Source: Elgaria multicarinata webbii
Taxonomy: Eukaryota > Chordata > Lepidosauria > Squamata > Anguidae
DNA length: 64,000 nt
Direction: 5' to 3'
Assembly (NCBI RefSeq): GCF_023053635.1
Contig: NC_086177.1
Span: forward strand, 97,064,001-97,128,000
A program made the translations under genes and the position numbers. Shown here piece after piece: positions 11,140 to 22,381 of the stretch. A model generated the notes under the pieces. That model was given only the letters and a program-made list of their open reading frames with translations. It did not search any database and had not been told where the DNA came from. Numbering within the stretch: position 1 is the stretch's first letter; every line of letters starts with the position of its first letter.

Positions 11140-11450
11140 ATATGTACCTAGACATATCTGTAGAAAAAGAAGGTGAGAAACTATGTACCAAGCTATATAG
11201 AAAGCCCACAGATCAAAACAAGCTCTTAAGATACGATAGCTCACACCCTAAACACATAAAGGATAACATCCCATATGGCCAATTGATTAGGATCAAAAGA
11301 AACTGTACTAAGGAATCTGATTATGAGAGGGAATCTCGGACTTTACAACAGCAGTGTTTACAGAGAGGATACTCAGAAAAGTGTATATTAAGAGCCAAGG
11401 GAAGAGTAGATAATACTGATAGAAGCACCCTTTTGAGGTCTAAACCAAAG
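11140..11450 (+). mobile_element. Penelope-like element reverse transcriptase fragment
   Basis: The translation carries LYRKPTDQNKLLRYDSSHP followed by HIKDNIPYGQLIRIKRNC and a RGYSEKCI segment. This spacing is typical of the C-terminal part of Penelope-like and related reverse transcriptases (TKPTD ... SCHP ... IPYGQ.LR..R.C). Neither the rest of the RT nor a GIY-YIG endonuclease is seen. It is a 5'- and 3'-truncated remnant inside the composite copy. Confidence 0.65.
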
Positions 11451-11607
11451 AAGATTAATAACAGATTGATATGCAGCTTACCATTCAACAACATTAGCAC
11501 CTCCTTAAGACACTCAGCTATTGAGATATGAAGGCACAGTTTGAGCTGGAACTACGAGTTTTTGATGGAGAGAATAAAAAAATGAGAAAGCAGCTGCAAG
11601 AGACAGA

Positions 11608-11748
11608 GGCCATAGCTAGACCTAAGGTTTATCCCTGGATCATCCAGGGATCAAACCTGTTCATCTAGATGACACACAGGGGATCCAGTGCTCAGGCAAG
11701 GGCGAACCCTGGATGATCCCAGGATAAACCTTAGGTCTAGCTGTGGCC
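11608..11748 (-). mobile_element. short inverted-repeat DNA element (GGCC..AGCTAGACC family)
   Basis: The ends GGCCATAGCTAGACCTAAGG and CCTTAGGTCTAGCTGTGGCC flank a core with GACACACAGGGGATCC. It interrupts the myosin-like text of composite copy 2. A short direct repeat (AGAG or CAGAG) at both junctions is a possible target duplication. Confidence 0.75.
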
Positions 11749-11892
11749 AGAGATGAAATGGGAAACTGGAAAGGGAACACAAGAATCTGAAGGCCAATAT
11801 AAGCTCTTCTAACAATAAACATGATGAAGCCGCTGAACAGCTCTGGATGTTGTAGGCCCAAATGAAAGATTACATGTGGGAATTGGATGATG

Positions 11893-12140
11893 TGTTGCTG
11901 TTTATTCGTTCAGTCGCTTCCGACTCTTCGTGACTTCATGGACCAGCCCACGCCAGAGCTTTCTGTTGGCCGTTGCCAGCCCTAGCTCCCCCAAGGTCAA
12001 GTCTGTCACCTCCAGAATATCATCCATCCATCTTGCCTTTGGTCGGCCCCTCTTCCTTTTGCCTTCCACTTTCCCTAGCATCAGCCTGTTCTCCAAGGTA
12101 TCCTGTCTTCTCATTATGTGGCCAAAGTACTTCAGTTTTT
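11893..12140 (-). mobile_element. RTE/BovB-type LINE 3' fragment
   Basis: On the minus strand the translation gives RRQDTLENRLMLGKVEGKRK, then GRPKARWMDDI and a VHEVTKSRKRLNE end. This is the well-known C-terminus of RTE/BovB open reading frame 2. It is 5'-truncated to about 250 bp and sits inside the myosin-like part of composite copy 2, with ATGT at both junctions as a possible short target duplication. Confidence 0.85.
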
Positions 12141-12930
12141 ATGTACATGCCTTCAGAATAGAAATATTGACTCAGGCCAAAGTGAATGAAAAGAAGTCAA
12201 AGAATATGGAGGCAAAGACAATTCAAATGCAATGGGCAGCTGCTGAACATGCCTAGTGGCAGACTCAGCAAGAAAAGGAAGAAGTGGCTGATGAAATTGC
12301 CAATGGCAGTGGCATAGAACTTCTTCTTTTACAGGAAATGCTTTGCTTGGAAGCTCAGATAGCTCTGCTTGAAGAAGAACTGGAGGACAAATAGTTCAGT
12401 ACAGAATTGGTGAATGGCTGCCTCAAAGAAGCAAACCTTCAGATTGACCAGATAAACACAGACCTGAATATGGAGCGTAACGATGCACAGAAGACTGAAA
12501 ATGATTGCCAACCACTTGAATATCAGTACATGGAACTTCAGATCAATCAACCTGAAATGGAGAGTACTGTGATGTCTGAAAAGAAATCTTGTGACTCTCC
12601 TTTGGAGGCAAAGATAACACATCTGGGAAAACAGCTGGATGCAGAGATGAGTGCCAGAATGCCAGCAAGCATATGCACTATCTGTAGACGGAACTGAAGG
12701 ATATTGTCCTGAAAGTAGATGATGGCAGTAGTAAAGATAACAAGGGGATCCCAGATGAAAATCCTGTTGGCCAGTGTTTGGGATACCTATGAGAGCAAGG
12801 GGAGAATTGGTTGATTTTCAGTTGGAGGCAATCCAAGCGGTCCAACACAGGTGTTCCTCCAAGAGGTTGATCCAATAATGTAGTGGGCATGGGTCACAGA
12901 GCTGATGAAAGTAATGGTATCTCTGGTATA

Positions 12931-13449
12931 CATGACGACATGTATCATTAGATGGGGAAGAAGTATGTAAAGTCTGCCTTAGAGGAGAGTGGAAGGGGCA
13001 TGGAATGGGTGGAGGAGAGAGCAAAATGAGTGCCAGAATGGGGTTGAGTGGAAAGAAGGAGCTGGAAGGAGAGGAGGTAGAAGGATTGAATTGAAGGAGA
13101 AGAGGAAAGGAAGGAGAGAGAAATCATCAGTGTCGTAAGAAGGAAAAGGAGATAGCACTTTAATGAAGAATACACCTCCACACACAGAGACAGGAACCAA
13201 GGACTAAAGAACAGGGGGAAACAGCTGTTGGCCTTGTAAAACTAACATCGCTCTTCACAGAGGACTGTGGATTAAAAGGGGAGTTGAATACAATTGATTC
13301 ATAGTTGTGCTGATCGTTTTCTTCCTATTATCCCTAAACCTTCTTAAGCAAAGTCAATTCTGTTTGTCCTTGGAGTGATTGTAATCTTCCCCTCCTCGTC
13401 CTCATTATACAAACCTGAAACATTACATAGAGGTGTCTAAAGCAGAGGG
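12931..13449 (+). repeat. purine-rich tail shared by composite copies
   Basis: GAGGAGAGTGGAAGGGGCAT, GAAGGAGCTGGAAGGAGAGG and related purine-rich text also follow the myosin-like part at 18110-18450, 32400-32640 and 44050-44490. It is therefore part of the repeated unit. Whether it was coding or an untranslated region in the ancestor cannot be judged. Confidence 0.55.
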
Positions 13450-13965
13450 CAATCAGCTCAGAGGCGTGATGTACCCCAATGTTGACAGGGCACAGATTCA
13501 GTTATCTAGTGCACAAACCCCGTTGACCTTACCCTATTTCATGAAGTGTCCTCATTACCAAAGTTTTCAGAGGGGGGGGGGGGAATATGCAGAGAAACAG
13601 TATACTTTGGGGGGAATTTAAAACTACTCTACAATCTTTGTTTCAATTGCATGAGTTGCCAGAAAAGCAGAAAGTGGGAAATCTGATTGGCTAACTGGAG
13701 GAAGTGACAAAAACTGAAGTGTTGACTTGGCCACAAAATAAGAGAGAGACAGGAGAACAAATTTTCAGGACACTAAGATGCATATTTGATACCCACAACC
13801 TTTCCAAATTGAAGCGCAACTTCCATTCGAGAATTCAGGGCCCCACTGAAAGTTTGAGGAAATATTCTCTGGGGCTTCAGGAGGTGTTAGGAGAAATACA
13901 GCAGTTGGAAGAAATGGAGCCCAGCACTAAGGGTGTAACATTTCCAGTAATTTTGAAGCCATGGT
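13450..13965 (+). mobile_element. gag-capsid-like fossil segment (composite copy 3)
   Basis: Translated text includes EVLTWPQNKRETGEQIFRTL and GPTESLRKYSLGLQEVLGE. The pattern of a short helix, a Q+F..L...F core, then P.ESL..Y...L resembles Ty3/gypsy- and PNMA-type gag capsid domains. The segment ends at about 13965 without the myosin-like part. It is broken, with a few breaks. Resemblance to PNMA gag is from pattern memory, not a search. Confidence 0.5.
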
Positions 13966-14579
13966 AAAGGTCCATGTTTTTTTTCCAAGAAGGGTTTCAG
14001 CGGAAAATAGATATTATTTTTGAAAAATTAAAAAAAATGCAATGTTAGCACTTTTTGCAGATTGAAAGTCACTTTAGGAACATATAATGTAATTATGTAC
14101 AAGTTGGTTTGGCATAAAATTATTACATTTGGTATATTAAAAGTACAGTGTATTCAAACAATTATTACAAATTGAATTTACTTTTTAATTTTTTTTACTT
14201 TTTGTTGTAACAAATGGATCTACAAATTCCTGAACTGTAAGGAACACCTCACCTGTGAGGAACCTCTTTGGTTTTGCCAGTTTATGAGGAGCAGGCAAAA
14301 AGCAAATAAAACAAAGAAACAGAAGGAACCATCAACATTAGTAACAAAAAATATATTTATGTTTCTGCTAGTCCTCCACAGAGTCAAGCAGATATAAAGC
14401 ACTCATTCCCGTAAAAAGAAACGAGAAAAAGGCAGGGACCAATATTCAATGAATATGCAAGAAATTTAATCAGACTCATTTTCTAAACTATTCCTCTCAC
14501 TATAAGTTTCAGTCTTCCCTTCAATCACAGTGCCCCCTAGAGGCAGAAATGCATCATGCTCTTGCATTTGAGAGTTGTA
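13966..14579. other. no gene recognised
   Basis: AT-rich DNA with long A and T runs. No repeat family or exon is recognised. Confidence 0.45.
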
Positions 14580-15062
14580 GGCCATCGCTAGACAGGGCGA
14601 AATTCCAGGGTGATTCCTGGAATCATCCCGTGGGTCCACATGATGCACAGGGGATCCCAGGATCAGGGATTTCCCCCTACCCTTTAGGCCCAGTTTTTCT
14701 GCGATCTTGGGCTGAGCCCGAGACGGCGGAACATGTGGCCGGGCACTGCGGTTTGTCCCAGCTCCTCACGGTTCCTCACAAGGAGCCGGGACCCGCACAT
14801 GGGGCACAGAGTTCCTCAGGAGCATTGCGCACATCAGGGGTGGGGTGGGGGAGTGGGTAAAATGATTTTTTATTTTAAAAAAGTACTTACTTTCTGCGTA
14901 AGAGTGCTCGTCTCTTTAAAAATAAAAAAATGGTAGGCGTGACTCCTCTTCCTCTGATGTTGTTGCATGCTGCGTGGAAATAGACGGGGGATCTCGTGAT
15001 AAAAACATTGCAAGATCTTCACCCCTCCATCACTCAGTAACAGGTAGGTCTAGCTAAGGCCA
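14580..15062 (+). mobile_element. non-autonomous inverted-repeat DNA element, long form
   Basis: It starts GGCCATCGCTAGAC and ends GGTCTAGCTAAGGCCAT. Its core has a GATCC/CAGGGGATCC segment and a GAGATC-type hairpin towards the right end. It is a long version of the 140-bp elements (3859, 8715, 11608), enlarged by a GC-rich interior. The copy at 1340-1846 is the same type in reverse. Confidence 0.65.
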
Positions 15063-15289
15063 TAGTCTCATTTTGCAACCTAGGACTTGCTTGCAATTGT
15101 AATAATCTGATACTGTACATTGTCTTTTGAAATCATTTGGAGAAGTAAATATCTGAACACCTTGTCTTAATAATTTTATTCATCACGCTAAAATAAAACT
15201 TTCCATAATCCAATGTTTCTTCATTATTTTCAATTTTTCCAAGTTTTCAGAAAAGAAAAAAAAGGCTCCAGGAAAAGGCTTCTTCCCAT

Positions 15290-15880
15290 GCCTTCACATC
15301 TCTACCCAGGACACTAAGCAGCTGCTCAAGGAGAGATTTGTGGAAGGCCTATATGATGATGCTGTGCGGAGGGAATTACAGGTTTTGATACGGCAAAAGG
15401 GGAAAACAACTTTCTTGGATTTTAAGGAGGATGCCATGAGGCTTCTGAGTAGCCTTAGACAAAATGGCTGTCCAGTGGAAGAGACCACTCCAGGAACAGA
15501 TTGCACAAGGCTTGTACAGTGGCACTAATTCTGCACAAGTGGGAAGATGGACGGCAAATAATATCTTGAGAGAAGAAGTTATTAGACAGAAAGAGTTGAA
15601 AGGAATGTTGGAAAATGTCAATGCGAGGATATGGGGAAAGGTACAGACGGAGGTGCAAAAGGTGAAAATGGATCTGAAGCAAGAACTGATGGGGGCTGGA
15701 GAGTAGAACAACAGGCCAGAGCGATTTGCTGAAGATGTGGAGAAGTAGGGAACTTTGCCAGAAGATGCATTGCAAAGGAGGGTGATGTTAGCAAGTTTAT
15801 CCATGAGTTGGAGAAGACTAAACAAGCTTTGCAGCAGCAGTTGGAGGAGACGAAAACTCAGCTGCAAGAGCAGCAGACTG
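15290..15880 (+). pseudogene. gag-capsid-like plus myosin-tail-like composite fossil (copy 4)
   Basis: The end of the capsid-like part (RFVEGLYDDAVRRELQ; TTFLDFKEDAMRLL) is followed by the helical linker and then by [20 protein letters not shown]. The last piece matches the myosin rod segment written [20 protein letters not shown] in MYH9 (from memory). The order capsid, linker, myosin rod is the same as in the other copies. It is broken, with several breaks, and ends at an inserted repeat. Confidence 0.6.
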
Positions 15881-15929
15881 CTGTTGTTTTTATATCGTTG
15901 TTTTTATGACTCTGTTGGTTTTTAAATTT

Positions 15930-16031
15930 TGTATACTTTTAACGTTTACTCTTTTTAGCTTTTGTGAACCGCCCAGAGAGCTTCGGCTGTGGGGCGGTAT
16001 AGAAATGTAATAAATAAATAAATAAATAAAT
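15930..16031 (+). repeat. LINE-tail-like interspersed repeat
   Basis: GAACCGCCCAGAGAGCTTCG and GGGGCGGTATAGAAATGTAA end in an (AAAT)n tract. This is the forward orientation of the family at 8108. It sits directly between composite copy 4 and the next gag-derived fragment. Confidence 0.7.
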
Positions 16032-16125
16032 GTGAAGTTTAAGGAAATAGGGGAGTTTAATTCTGGATTAAAAAAGGAAATATTAGTGAGAAACACCATC
16101 TTCCTAGCCACACTGGAGCCAGAAT
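16032..16125 (+). mobile_element. fragment of Ty3/gypsy gag-end region
   Basis: The stretch from GTGAAGTTTAAGGAAATAGG to CTTCCTAGCCACACTGG matches the region just after the zinc-knuckle gag at about 40045-40135. It is thus a second, very short remnant of the same Ty3/gypsy family. Confidence 0.55.
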
Positions 16126-16164
16126 GTCCCCTCCACTCACCCATGATGGGCGCAGACTCACCCC

Positions 16165-17940
16165 GCAGAGCTCCGTGCCATTTGGCACTAATCCTGCAGA
16201 AGTGCGAAGATGGATGGAAAAGAACATCTTAAGAGAAGGAGTGATTAGAAAGAAAGAGTTAAAAGAAATGTTGGAAGATGTCAATGAGAGGATATGGGAA
16301 AAGGTACAGAGGGAGATGCAAAAGGTGAAAATGAATCTCAAGCAAGAACTGATGGGGCCTGGAGAGCGGAAGAACAGGCCAGAGTGATTTGAGATATAGG
16401 CAATAAAAGATGCCAAGTTGCATCTAGAAGTAAACCATCAAGTCATGAAGGCACAGTTTGAGTGGGGACTATCAGCTTTTGATGGTGAGAATGAAAGAAT
16501 GAAAAAGCAGTTGATGAGACAGCTGCAAGAGATGGAAATGATACTGGAAAATGAGAGGAAGCTGTGCTCCGCTGCTATCACTGCCAGTAAGAAATTGGAA
16601 TGGGAACTCAAGAATCTGAAGGCCAACATAGGCTCTCCTAACAATAATCATCATTAAGCCACTAAACAGATCTGGAAGTGGCAGGCCCAAATGAAAGATT
16701 ACATGAGAGAGCTGGATGATGCACGTATCTTCAGAATCGACTTAGGGCCTTGCTAGACCATGCCGGATAAGCCGGCAGGGAGGCGGGGCGATGGCGCGCT
16801 AACACTAGCGCGTGCCGCCCCGCCTCCTACATGCACGACGCGCAGGAACTCCGGAAGCCCTGCAGCGTCGGCCATTTTTGTTGTTGTTGTTGTTGTTAAA
16901 GGGGCCACGTGCGCCCCGAAGACTCCGGAGAAGGTAAGTGGGTTTTTTTTAATTAAGCCCCCCACCCTTTTTTAATTAAGCCCCCTGCCCCCTGCCCACT
17001 CTTTCCCTGCCATCCCTCCCCGCCCCCGATATGTGCCACCCTCCGCCATCCCCCTCTCCTGCCAGTCCAGCCTTCCCTATCTCCCACCCCAGGATCCCCC
17101 CGGCCCAATGAGCACAGTGCTCATATGAGCGCTGTGCCCAGTCCGTGGCTTTTCCCAGCTACTTGCAAGCGAGTAGCCGCAAAAAGCCACATACCCTGCT
17201 AGACGTTCCGCAGCCCCGGCCTCAGGCCGGGGCTGCGGAAAAGCCGCGCCATAAGCGACTTCGCTTATGGCGCGTCAAATGAGGTTTCACCGCGGCCAGA
17301 CCCCGGATTCCCCTGTGCGTCATCTGGACACAGCAGGGAAACCGGGCCTCACAGCGCGCTAAGACCTCGTCTAGCAAGGCCCTCATTGGCACAGGTCAAA
17401 CAAAATGAAGAGAAGTTCAAGAATATGGAGGCAAAGATGGTTCAAATGCAAGAGGAACTGGCAGCTGCTGAACATGCCAAGCGGCAGACACAGCAAGAGA
17501 GGGAACAACTGGCTGATGAAATTGTCAACCACAGTGGCATAGAAGTTCTGGCTTTAGAGGAAATGCTTTGCTTGGAAGCTCAGATAGCTCTGCTTGAAGA
17601 ACAATTGGAAGACAAATAGTTCAATACAGAGTTGGGGAATGACTGCCTCAAGGAAGCAAATCTTCAGATTGACCAGATAAACACGGACCTGAATATAGAG
17701 TGTAACAGTGCACAGAAGACTGAACATGATCGCCAGCAACTTGAGTATCAGTACAATGACAGGAAATGGAGAGTACCATGTAGTTGGAATACAAATCTTG
17801 TGACACACCTTTGATGCAGAGACAAAAGAGTGCCAGAATCTGGAGAAGGAACTGATGGCTATTGTCCTGAAAGTAGAGAATGGCAGGGGATCCCAGATAG
17901 AAATCTTGTTTGGGATTGTTTTGGGTTTGGGATACCTATG
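16165..17940 (+). pseudogene. myosin-tail-like composite fossil (copy 5), interrupted by a DNA element
   Basis: After the linker, the coiled-coil text includes MKAQFEWGLSAFDGENERMK and [10 protein letters not shown]. Beyond the inserted element it resumes with [20 protein letters not shown] and [15 protein letters not shown]. In MYH9 the corresponding segments are [39 protein letters not shown] and LEARIAQLEEELEEEQ, in the same order (from memory). This is the longest nearly uninterrupted stretch of myosin-like text in the window and lacks introns. It is broken in a few places. Confidence 0.65.
16743..17383 (+). mobile_element. GC-rich non-autonomous inverted-repeat DNA element
   Basis: It begins AGGGCCTTGCTAGACC and ends GTCTAGCAAGGCCCT. 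It is GC-rich with a (TTG)n tract, a GGGGCCACGTGCGCCCCGAA module and a second hairpin (CCCCGGCCTCAGGCCGGGGC). It interrupts the myosin-like text of copy 5 between a CTTCAGAATCGAC and an ATTGGCACAGG segment that are adjacent in other copies. Its sister is at 58070-58824. Confidence 0.75.
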
Positions 17941-17954
17941 AGAGCAGGGGTAGA

Positions 17955-18045
17955 CTTGGTTTATTATTTATTTATTTATTTATTTATTACATTTTTATAT
18001 CGCCCAATAGCTGAAGCTCTCTGGGCAGTTCACAAAAATTAAAAC
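17955..18045 (-). repeat. LINE-tail-like interspersed repeat
   Basis: A (TTTA)n head leads into TATATCGCCCAATAGCTGAA and GCTCTCTGGGCAGTTCACAA. It is the same family as at 8108, here inserted in the tail of composite copy 5. Confidence 0.7.
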
Positions 18046-18452
18046 CATGAAGAGGTTGACTTTGAGTTTGAGGTACTCCAAGAGGTCCAACAAAGGTGTT
18101 CCTCCAATAGGTTGATCAGAACTGATGAAAGTAATGGCATCTCTGGTATATATGAGGACATGTATCATTATAGGGGGGAGAAGTATGTAAAGCCTGTCTT
18201 AGAGGAGAGTGGAAGGGGCATGGAATGGAAGGAGGAGAGAGCAAAATGTGGGTTGAACAGAGGAGTTGAGCGGAAAGAGGGAGCTGGAAGGAGAGGAGGC
18301 AGAAGGAGTGAATTGAAGAAGAAAAGGGAAGGAAGGAGAGAGAAATCATCAGTGTCGTGAGAAGGAGAAGGAGATAGTTGGCACCTTAACGAATGCACCT
18401 CAGCAGCATTATGAGAAATCAGCAGAATTATGAGGAGAAGGTGATAGGAACT
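18046..18452 (+). repeat. purine-rich tail of composite unit
   Basis: The tail module GAGGAGAGTGGAAGGGGCAT ... GAGCTGGAAGGAGAGGAGG is as at 12931 and 44050. It ends at the insertion site of the 18453 element; the uninterrupted text is seen at 32600-32640. Confidence 0.6.
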
Positions 18453-19264
18453 AGGGCTATGCACAGACCCCCCAGAACCGCTTCGTGGCCCAATCCGGAA
18501 CTTCCAGATCGGGCCCGAACTGATTTGGGCCAATCCGCTTGTCCCCCGCTCCACTCTGCAGAGCAAAATCTGGAGGGGCAGACAGAGATTTTGCCCCCTT
18601 CCCTACTTACTTGCCTCCGTGGTGGACAGCGGAGGCAGGTAAGTGGGAAGAGGGACAAATGGGAGCTGATAAGCCCAACTCCCCCCCCCCCGCCCCCTTA
18701 CCTGTGTCCGTCGCAGTCCACTGTGTGCTTCAATTGAGGCCCCGGCTTGAAGCTGGAAGAGGAGGCTGTGGCTTCTTCCAGCTTGAAGCCGAGCCCTCAG
18801 TTAAAGCCTGCGATGGACCGCGACAGAAGCAGGTAAGCCCCCCTCCCCCTTACCTGGCTCTGCCGCCATCGCCGCATGGAGGACGGCTGTGGCAGAGCCA
18901 GGTAACTACTCCCTGCCCCCTTACCTGTGTCTGTTGCAGTCCGTCGTGGGCTTCAATCGAGGCCACAGCTTCAAGCCAGAGCTGGGGCCTCGATTGAAGC
19001 CCGCGATGGACCACGACAGACACAGGTAAGCCCCCCTCCCCCCTGCCCCCTTACCTGGCGTCATTGCCGCACAGACTGCAACGGAGGCGCCAGGTGAGTC
19101 CTTCTCCCCCCACTTACCTGCGTCTGGTGCTCCAGATCAAGGTGAACCATTTTGCCTCAATTCGCAGCCCCTCCGACCTGATCCGTCTCCGCCTTTGTTG
19201 GAGGCGAATCAGGCCTCTCTGCTATCGCTTCTCCGAACCGAAGCAAAGAGGAGCACAGCCCTAA
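18453..19264. mobile_element. hAT-like non-autonomous DNA element with 8-bp target duplication
   Basis: It begins AGGGCTATGCACAGACC and ends GAGCACAGCCCTAA, giving an imperfect inverted AGGGCT.TGC end. TAGGAACT (18445-18452) on the left and TATGAACT (19265-19272) on the right match at 7 of 8 bases. The empty site is visible at 32614-32621, where TAGGAACT occurs once in otherwise matching text. The interior holds several CCCCTTACCTG-centred GC-rich repeats and no transposase. Eight-base target duplications are typical of hAT transposons. Confidence 0.75.
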
Positions 19265-20790
19265 TATGAACTGAAGGATATTGTCCTGAACCACAGTGTT
19301 GACAATGGTGGTGAAGACACAGCCAGGGCACAGATTTAGTCATTTGGTTGCAAATGACTATTTCATGAAGCATCCCCTTTACCGAAGTTTTCAGGGGGAA
19401 ATATGCAGAGAAATGGTATAATCTTGGGGGAATTTAAAACTACTATACAGTCCTTGTTCAATTGCAGGTGTTGCCATAAAAGCGGAAAGTGGGAAAACTG
19501 ATTGGCCAACTGGAGGGAGTGGCAAAAAGGGAAGTGTTGACTTGGCCACAAAATTAAAGAGAGACGGGAGAACACATTTTCAGGAGGTGAAGGTGAATAT
19601 TTGATACCTGCAACCTTTCTGAATTGAAGTGCAACTACCATTTGAGAGTTCAGGGCCCACTGAAAGTTTGAGGAAATATTATCTGGGGTTTCAGAAGAAG
19701 AAATTCAGCAGTTGGAAGCAAATGGGGCCCAGGTCACTGAGCAGCTGCTCAAGGAGTGATTTGCGGAAGGCCTATATGATGATACTGTGTGGAGGGAATT
19801 ACATTTTTTTGTTATGGCGAAAGGGAAAAACACATTTCTTGGATTTTAAGGAGGATGCCTTAAGGCTTCTGAGTGGCCATAGACTAAATGGGTGTCCAGT
19901 GGAACAGACCAGTCCAGGAACAGATTGCATAAGGGTTGTACAGCCGAAGTGGGTGGCACTAATCCTGCAGAAGTGGGAAGATGGATGGCAATAATATCTT
20001 GAGAAAAGAAATGATTAGACAGAGTTGAAAGGAATGTTGGAAGATGTCAATTGGAGGATATGGGAAAAGGTACAGAGGGAGTTACAAAAGGTGGAAATGG
20101 ATTTGAAACAAGAACTGATGGGGGCTGGAGAGTGGAACAACAGGCCAGAGCGATTTGCTGAAGATGTGGGGAAATAGGGAACATTGCCAGGAGATGCATG
20201 GCAAAGAAGGGTGATGTTAGCAAGTTTGTCCATGAGTTAAGTCTAAAGAAGCTCTGCAACAGCAGTTGGAGGAGATGAAAATTCAGCTGGAAGAGCAGGA
20301 GAACGAGATGCAGGCCATAAAATAACACTGCAAAATGAAAGAAATCATTGCTCCATTGCTGGGGCTGCTAGAAAGAAACTGGAAAGGGAACTCAAGAATC
20401 TGAAGGCCAACATAGGCTCTCCTAACAATAATCGTGATGAAGCCACTGAACAGCAATGGAAGTTGCAGGTCCAAATGAAAGATTACATGATAGAGCTGGA
20501 TGATGCACATGCCTTCGGAGTACAGGCCAAAGAGAATGAAGAGAAGTTGAAGAATATGGAGGCAAAGATGGTTCAAATGCAAGAGGAACTGGCAACTGCT
20601 GATGAAGTGGGAAACGCTTTGCTTGGAAGCTCAGATAGCTCTGCTTGAAGAACTGGAGGACAAATAGTTCAGTACAGAGTTGGTGAATGACTGCCTCAAG
20701 GAAGCAAAACTTCAGATTGACCGGATAAACATGGACCTGAATACGGAGCGTAACTCTGCACAGAAGACTGAACATGATTGCCAGTTCTTG
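19265..20790 (+). pseudogene. gag-capsid-like plus myosin-tail-like composite fossil (copy 6)
   Basis: A capsid-like segment (about 19330-19945) is followed by the linker (WEKVQRELQKVEMDLKQELM) and myosin-like text. The latter includes [29 protein letters not shown] and, after internal shortening, an [13 protein letters not shown]-like stretch. It lies just upstream of, and at about 20628 merges into, duplication block A. It is broken, with several breaks. Confidence 0.6.
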
Positions 20791-21249
20791 GCAGCAGAGG
20801 GAATGTCAGGGGCAGAAAATAGAGACTGATCATTATCTGGACCACAGTAGACAAGGACGGGGAGTTGAGTTTAACCTCTTCCTTTCCAGTTGTGATCCTG
20901 AAAAAAATGCTCTTTTGAAGCTGCTATTAGGGACTGAGCTCATTAAATTTTTCGTGTGAGTTTTTTTGTTACTGTTGTTGTTCAAATGGGAAACTGCAGA
21001 TGGGTATGCTTTTTTCTTTTCTCTAAGTGCACACACAGACACACACTTTCCCTCCATTGAGTAAGGTCACAGTCCTATGGGGGGGGGGGGGGGGAAACCT
21101 TCCTGGCTAGCTAAAGAATGCTGGGAGTTAAAAGAAATTTTTACTGTCTGAAAATGTATAGGATTGTGCTCGAAAGGGTGAAAATGTGCATTTCTCTCAA
21201 ATGTGCATTTTTAAAGTGCACATTTGTTTTTCAAACCAGCACTGATGGC

Positions 21250-21400
21250 TCAGGATTTTATTGATTGATTGATTTATCATATTTTTACACTGCTCCTCAG
21301 CCAAAAAAGGCTCTCAGGGCAGCTTACAAACAATTAGCAAATAAGACAGTCCCTGCCCACAGGCTTACAATCTAAAACAGGACAAGACACACAAGGAAAT
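21250..21400. repeat. LINE-derived interspersed repeat
   Basis: A (TTGA)n head, CACTGCTCCTCAGCCAAAAA, GGCTCTCAGGGCAGCTTACA and CAGTCCCTGCCCACAGGCTT form a reptile LINE-tail-like repeat. The paralogous stretch in block B near 33612-33700 has lost part of the middle. Confidence 0.55.
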
Positions 21401-21420
21401 AGAGTTTGGGAGGGAAGAGT

Positions 21421-21505
21421 AGGATGACCATATGGAAAGGAGGACAGGGCTCCTGCATCTCTAACAGCTCTACAGAAATGAGAATTTCAGCAGGTGTCAT
21501 TTGTT
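21421..21505 (+). mobile_element. single arm of palindromic foldback element
   Basis: GATGACCATATGGAAAGG through TTTCAGCAGGTGTCATTTG is one arm of the 5315-type element. It is also present at 33738-33830 in block B, so it predates the duplication. Confidence 0.7.
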
Positions 21506-22381
21506 CGCCTGTAGAAGCTCTGCCTTCAAAACATGCTGCCGTTCATGTTTGGGAACAGGCAAATTTTGCTCACAAATGAATCAAACTGAAATTCCATACA
21601 TCCCAAATCCTATTTGCATTAGCAGGAAATGCCACCAGCCCCAGCATTGGCTATTGGCATTAAAAAAAAAAAAAGCAAATTAAATGCAAAGATACCCTTA
21701 ACATCCCATCTAGTTTGGTCCTAAGTGGTGTGCTTCTGTACATCACTATTTAAAGTGTATGCCTAACTTTTATGAGCCAGATATTACAGATCCATTCATT
21801 GCATGTAAACTAGTCAGTGAGCTGAGGTTGGCAGCTGCTACTTGTCAAGTGTACACTCAGGGCTAAGTGATACATGATGTTATTTCCACTTTAAAAAAAT
21901 GAGTAGGAAAATCTGGGCATTTTTCTGCGTAGCTGTGGACCCCCAATCCAGAAAGTGATCCTGATCTGGACTGGGACCCCCTACCGATTTCCCAGCAAAA
22001 AACACCTCCCCCTCCCCACGGAGTTCTTATTTCCCCCCCCCCCCCAGGTTCTGTCTACAACAAACATAATGTTCCCAATGATGTCTACCATGATGGAATC
22101 TTTTTTTAAAAAATGGACTCATGCACTGTCCTGCGTTTCTTTGACCCTTTGCCCTGTCATTGCCACACCCTGTGCCCACAAATCAGAAATCAGAGGATGT
22201 CCCCAGTGTGGGATAATTGCAGTAGCTTTTATTGTATTCCACATGGGTTTTGGAGTAAAAAGACTTATCATCTTTTAAGTTTCCAATATATGTATGTTTT
22301 TCAGAGTGTCGTCTTTTGTAGCTTTTATGCTTGATTTTTTTTTTACCCCAAATTGCATAGAACCTGCAATGAAGGTTATGT

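Larger units (their letters stand above)
10115..12930 (+). pseudogene. gag-capsid-like plus myosin-tail-like composite fossil (copy 2)
   Basis: The first part (to about 10485) resembles a retroelement gag capsid. It is followed by a basic/acidic helical linker (NERIWEKVQMEVQKVKMDL) and then a long coiled-coil region resembling the rod of non-muscle myosin heavy chain: [12 protein letters not shown]-like, [10 protein letters not shown]-like and [15 protein letters not shown] segments in the same order as in MYH9/MYH10. No introns interrupt the myosin-like part, so it derives from spliced RNA. The copy is broken in several places and interrupted by the repeats at 10860, 11140, 11608 and 11893. 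After about 12730 comes a purine-rich tail shared by other copies. Confidence 0.6.
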
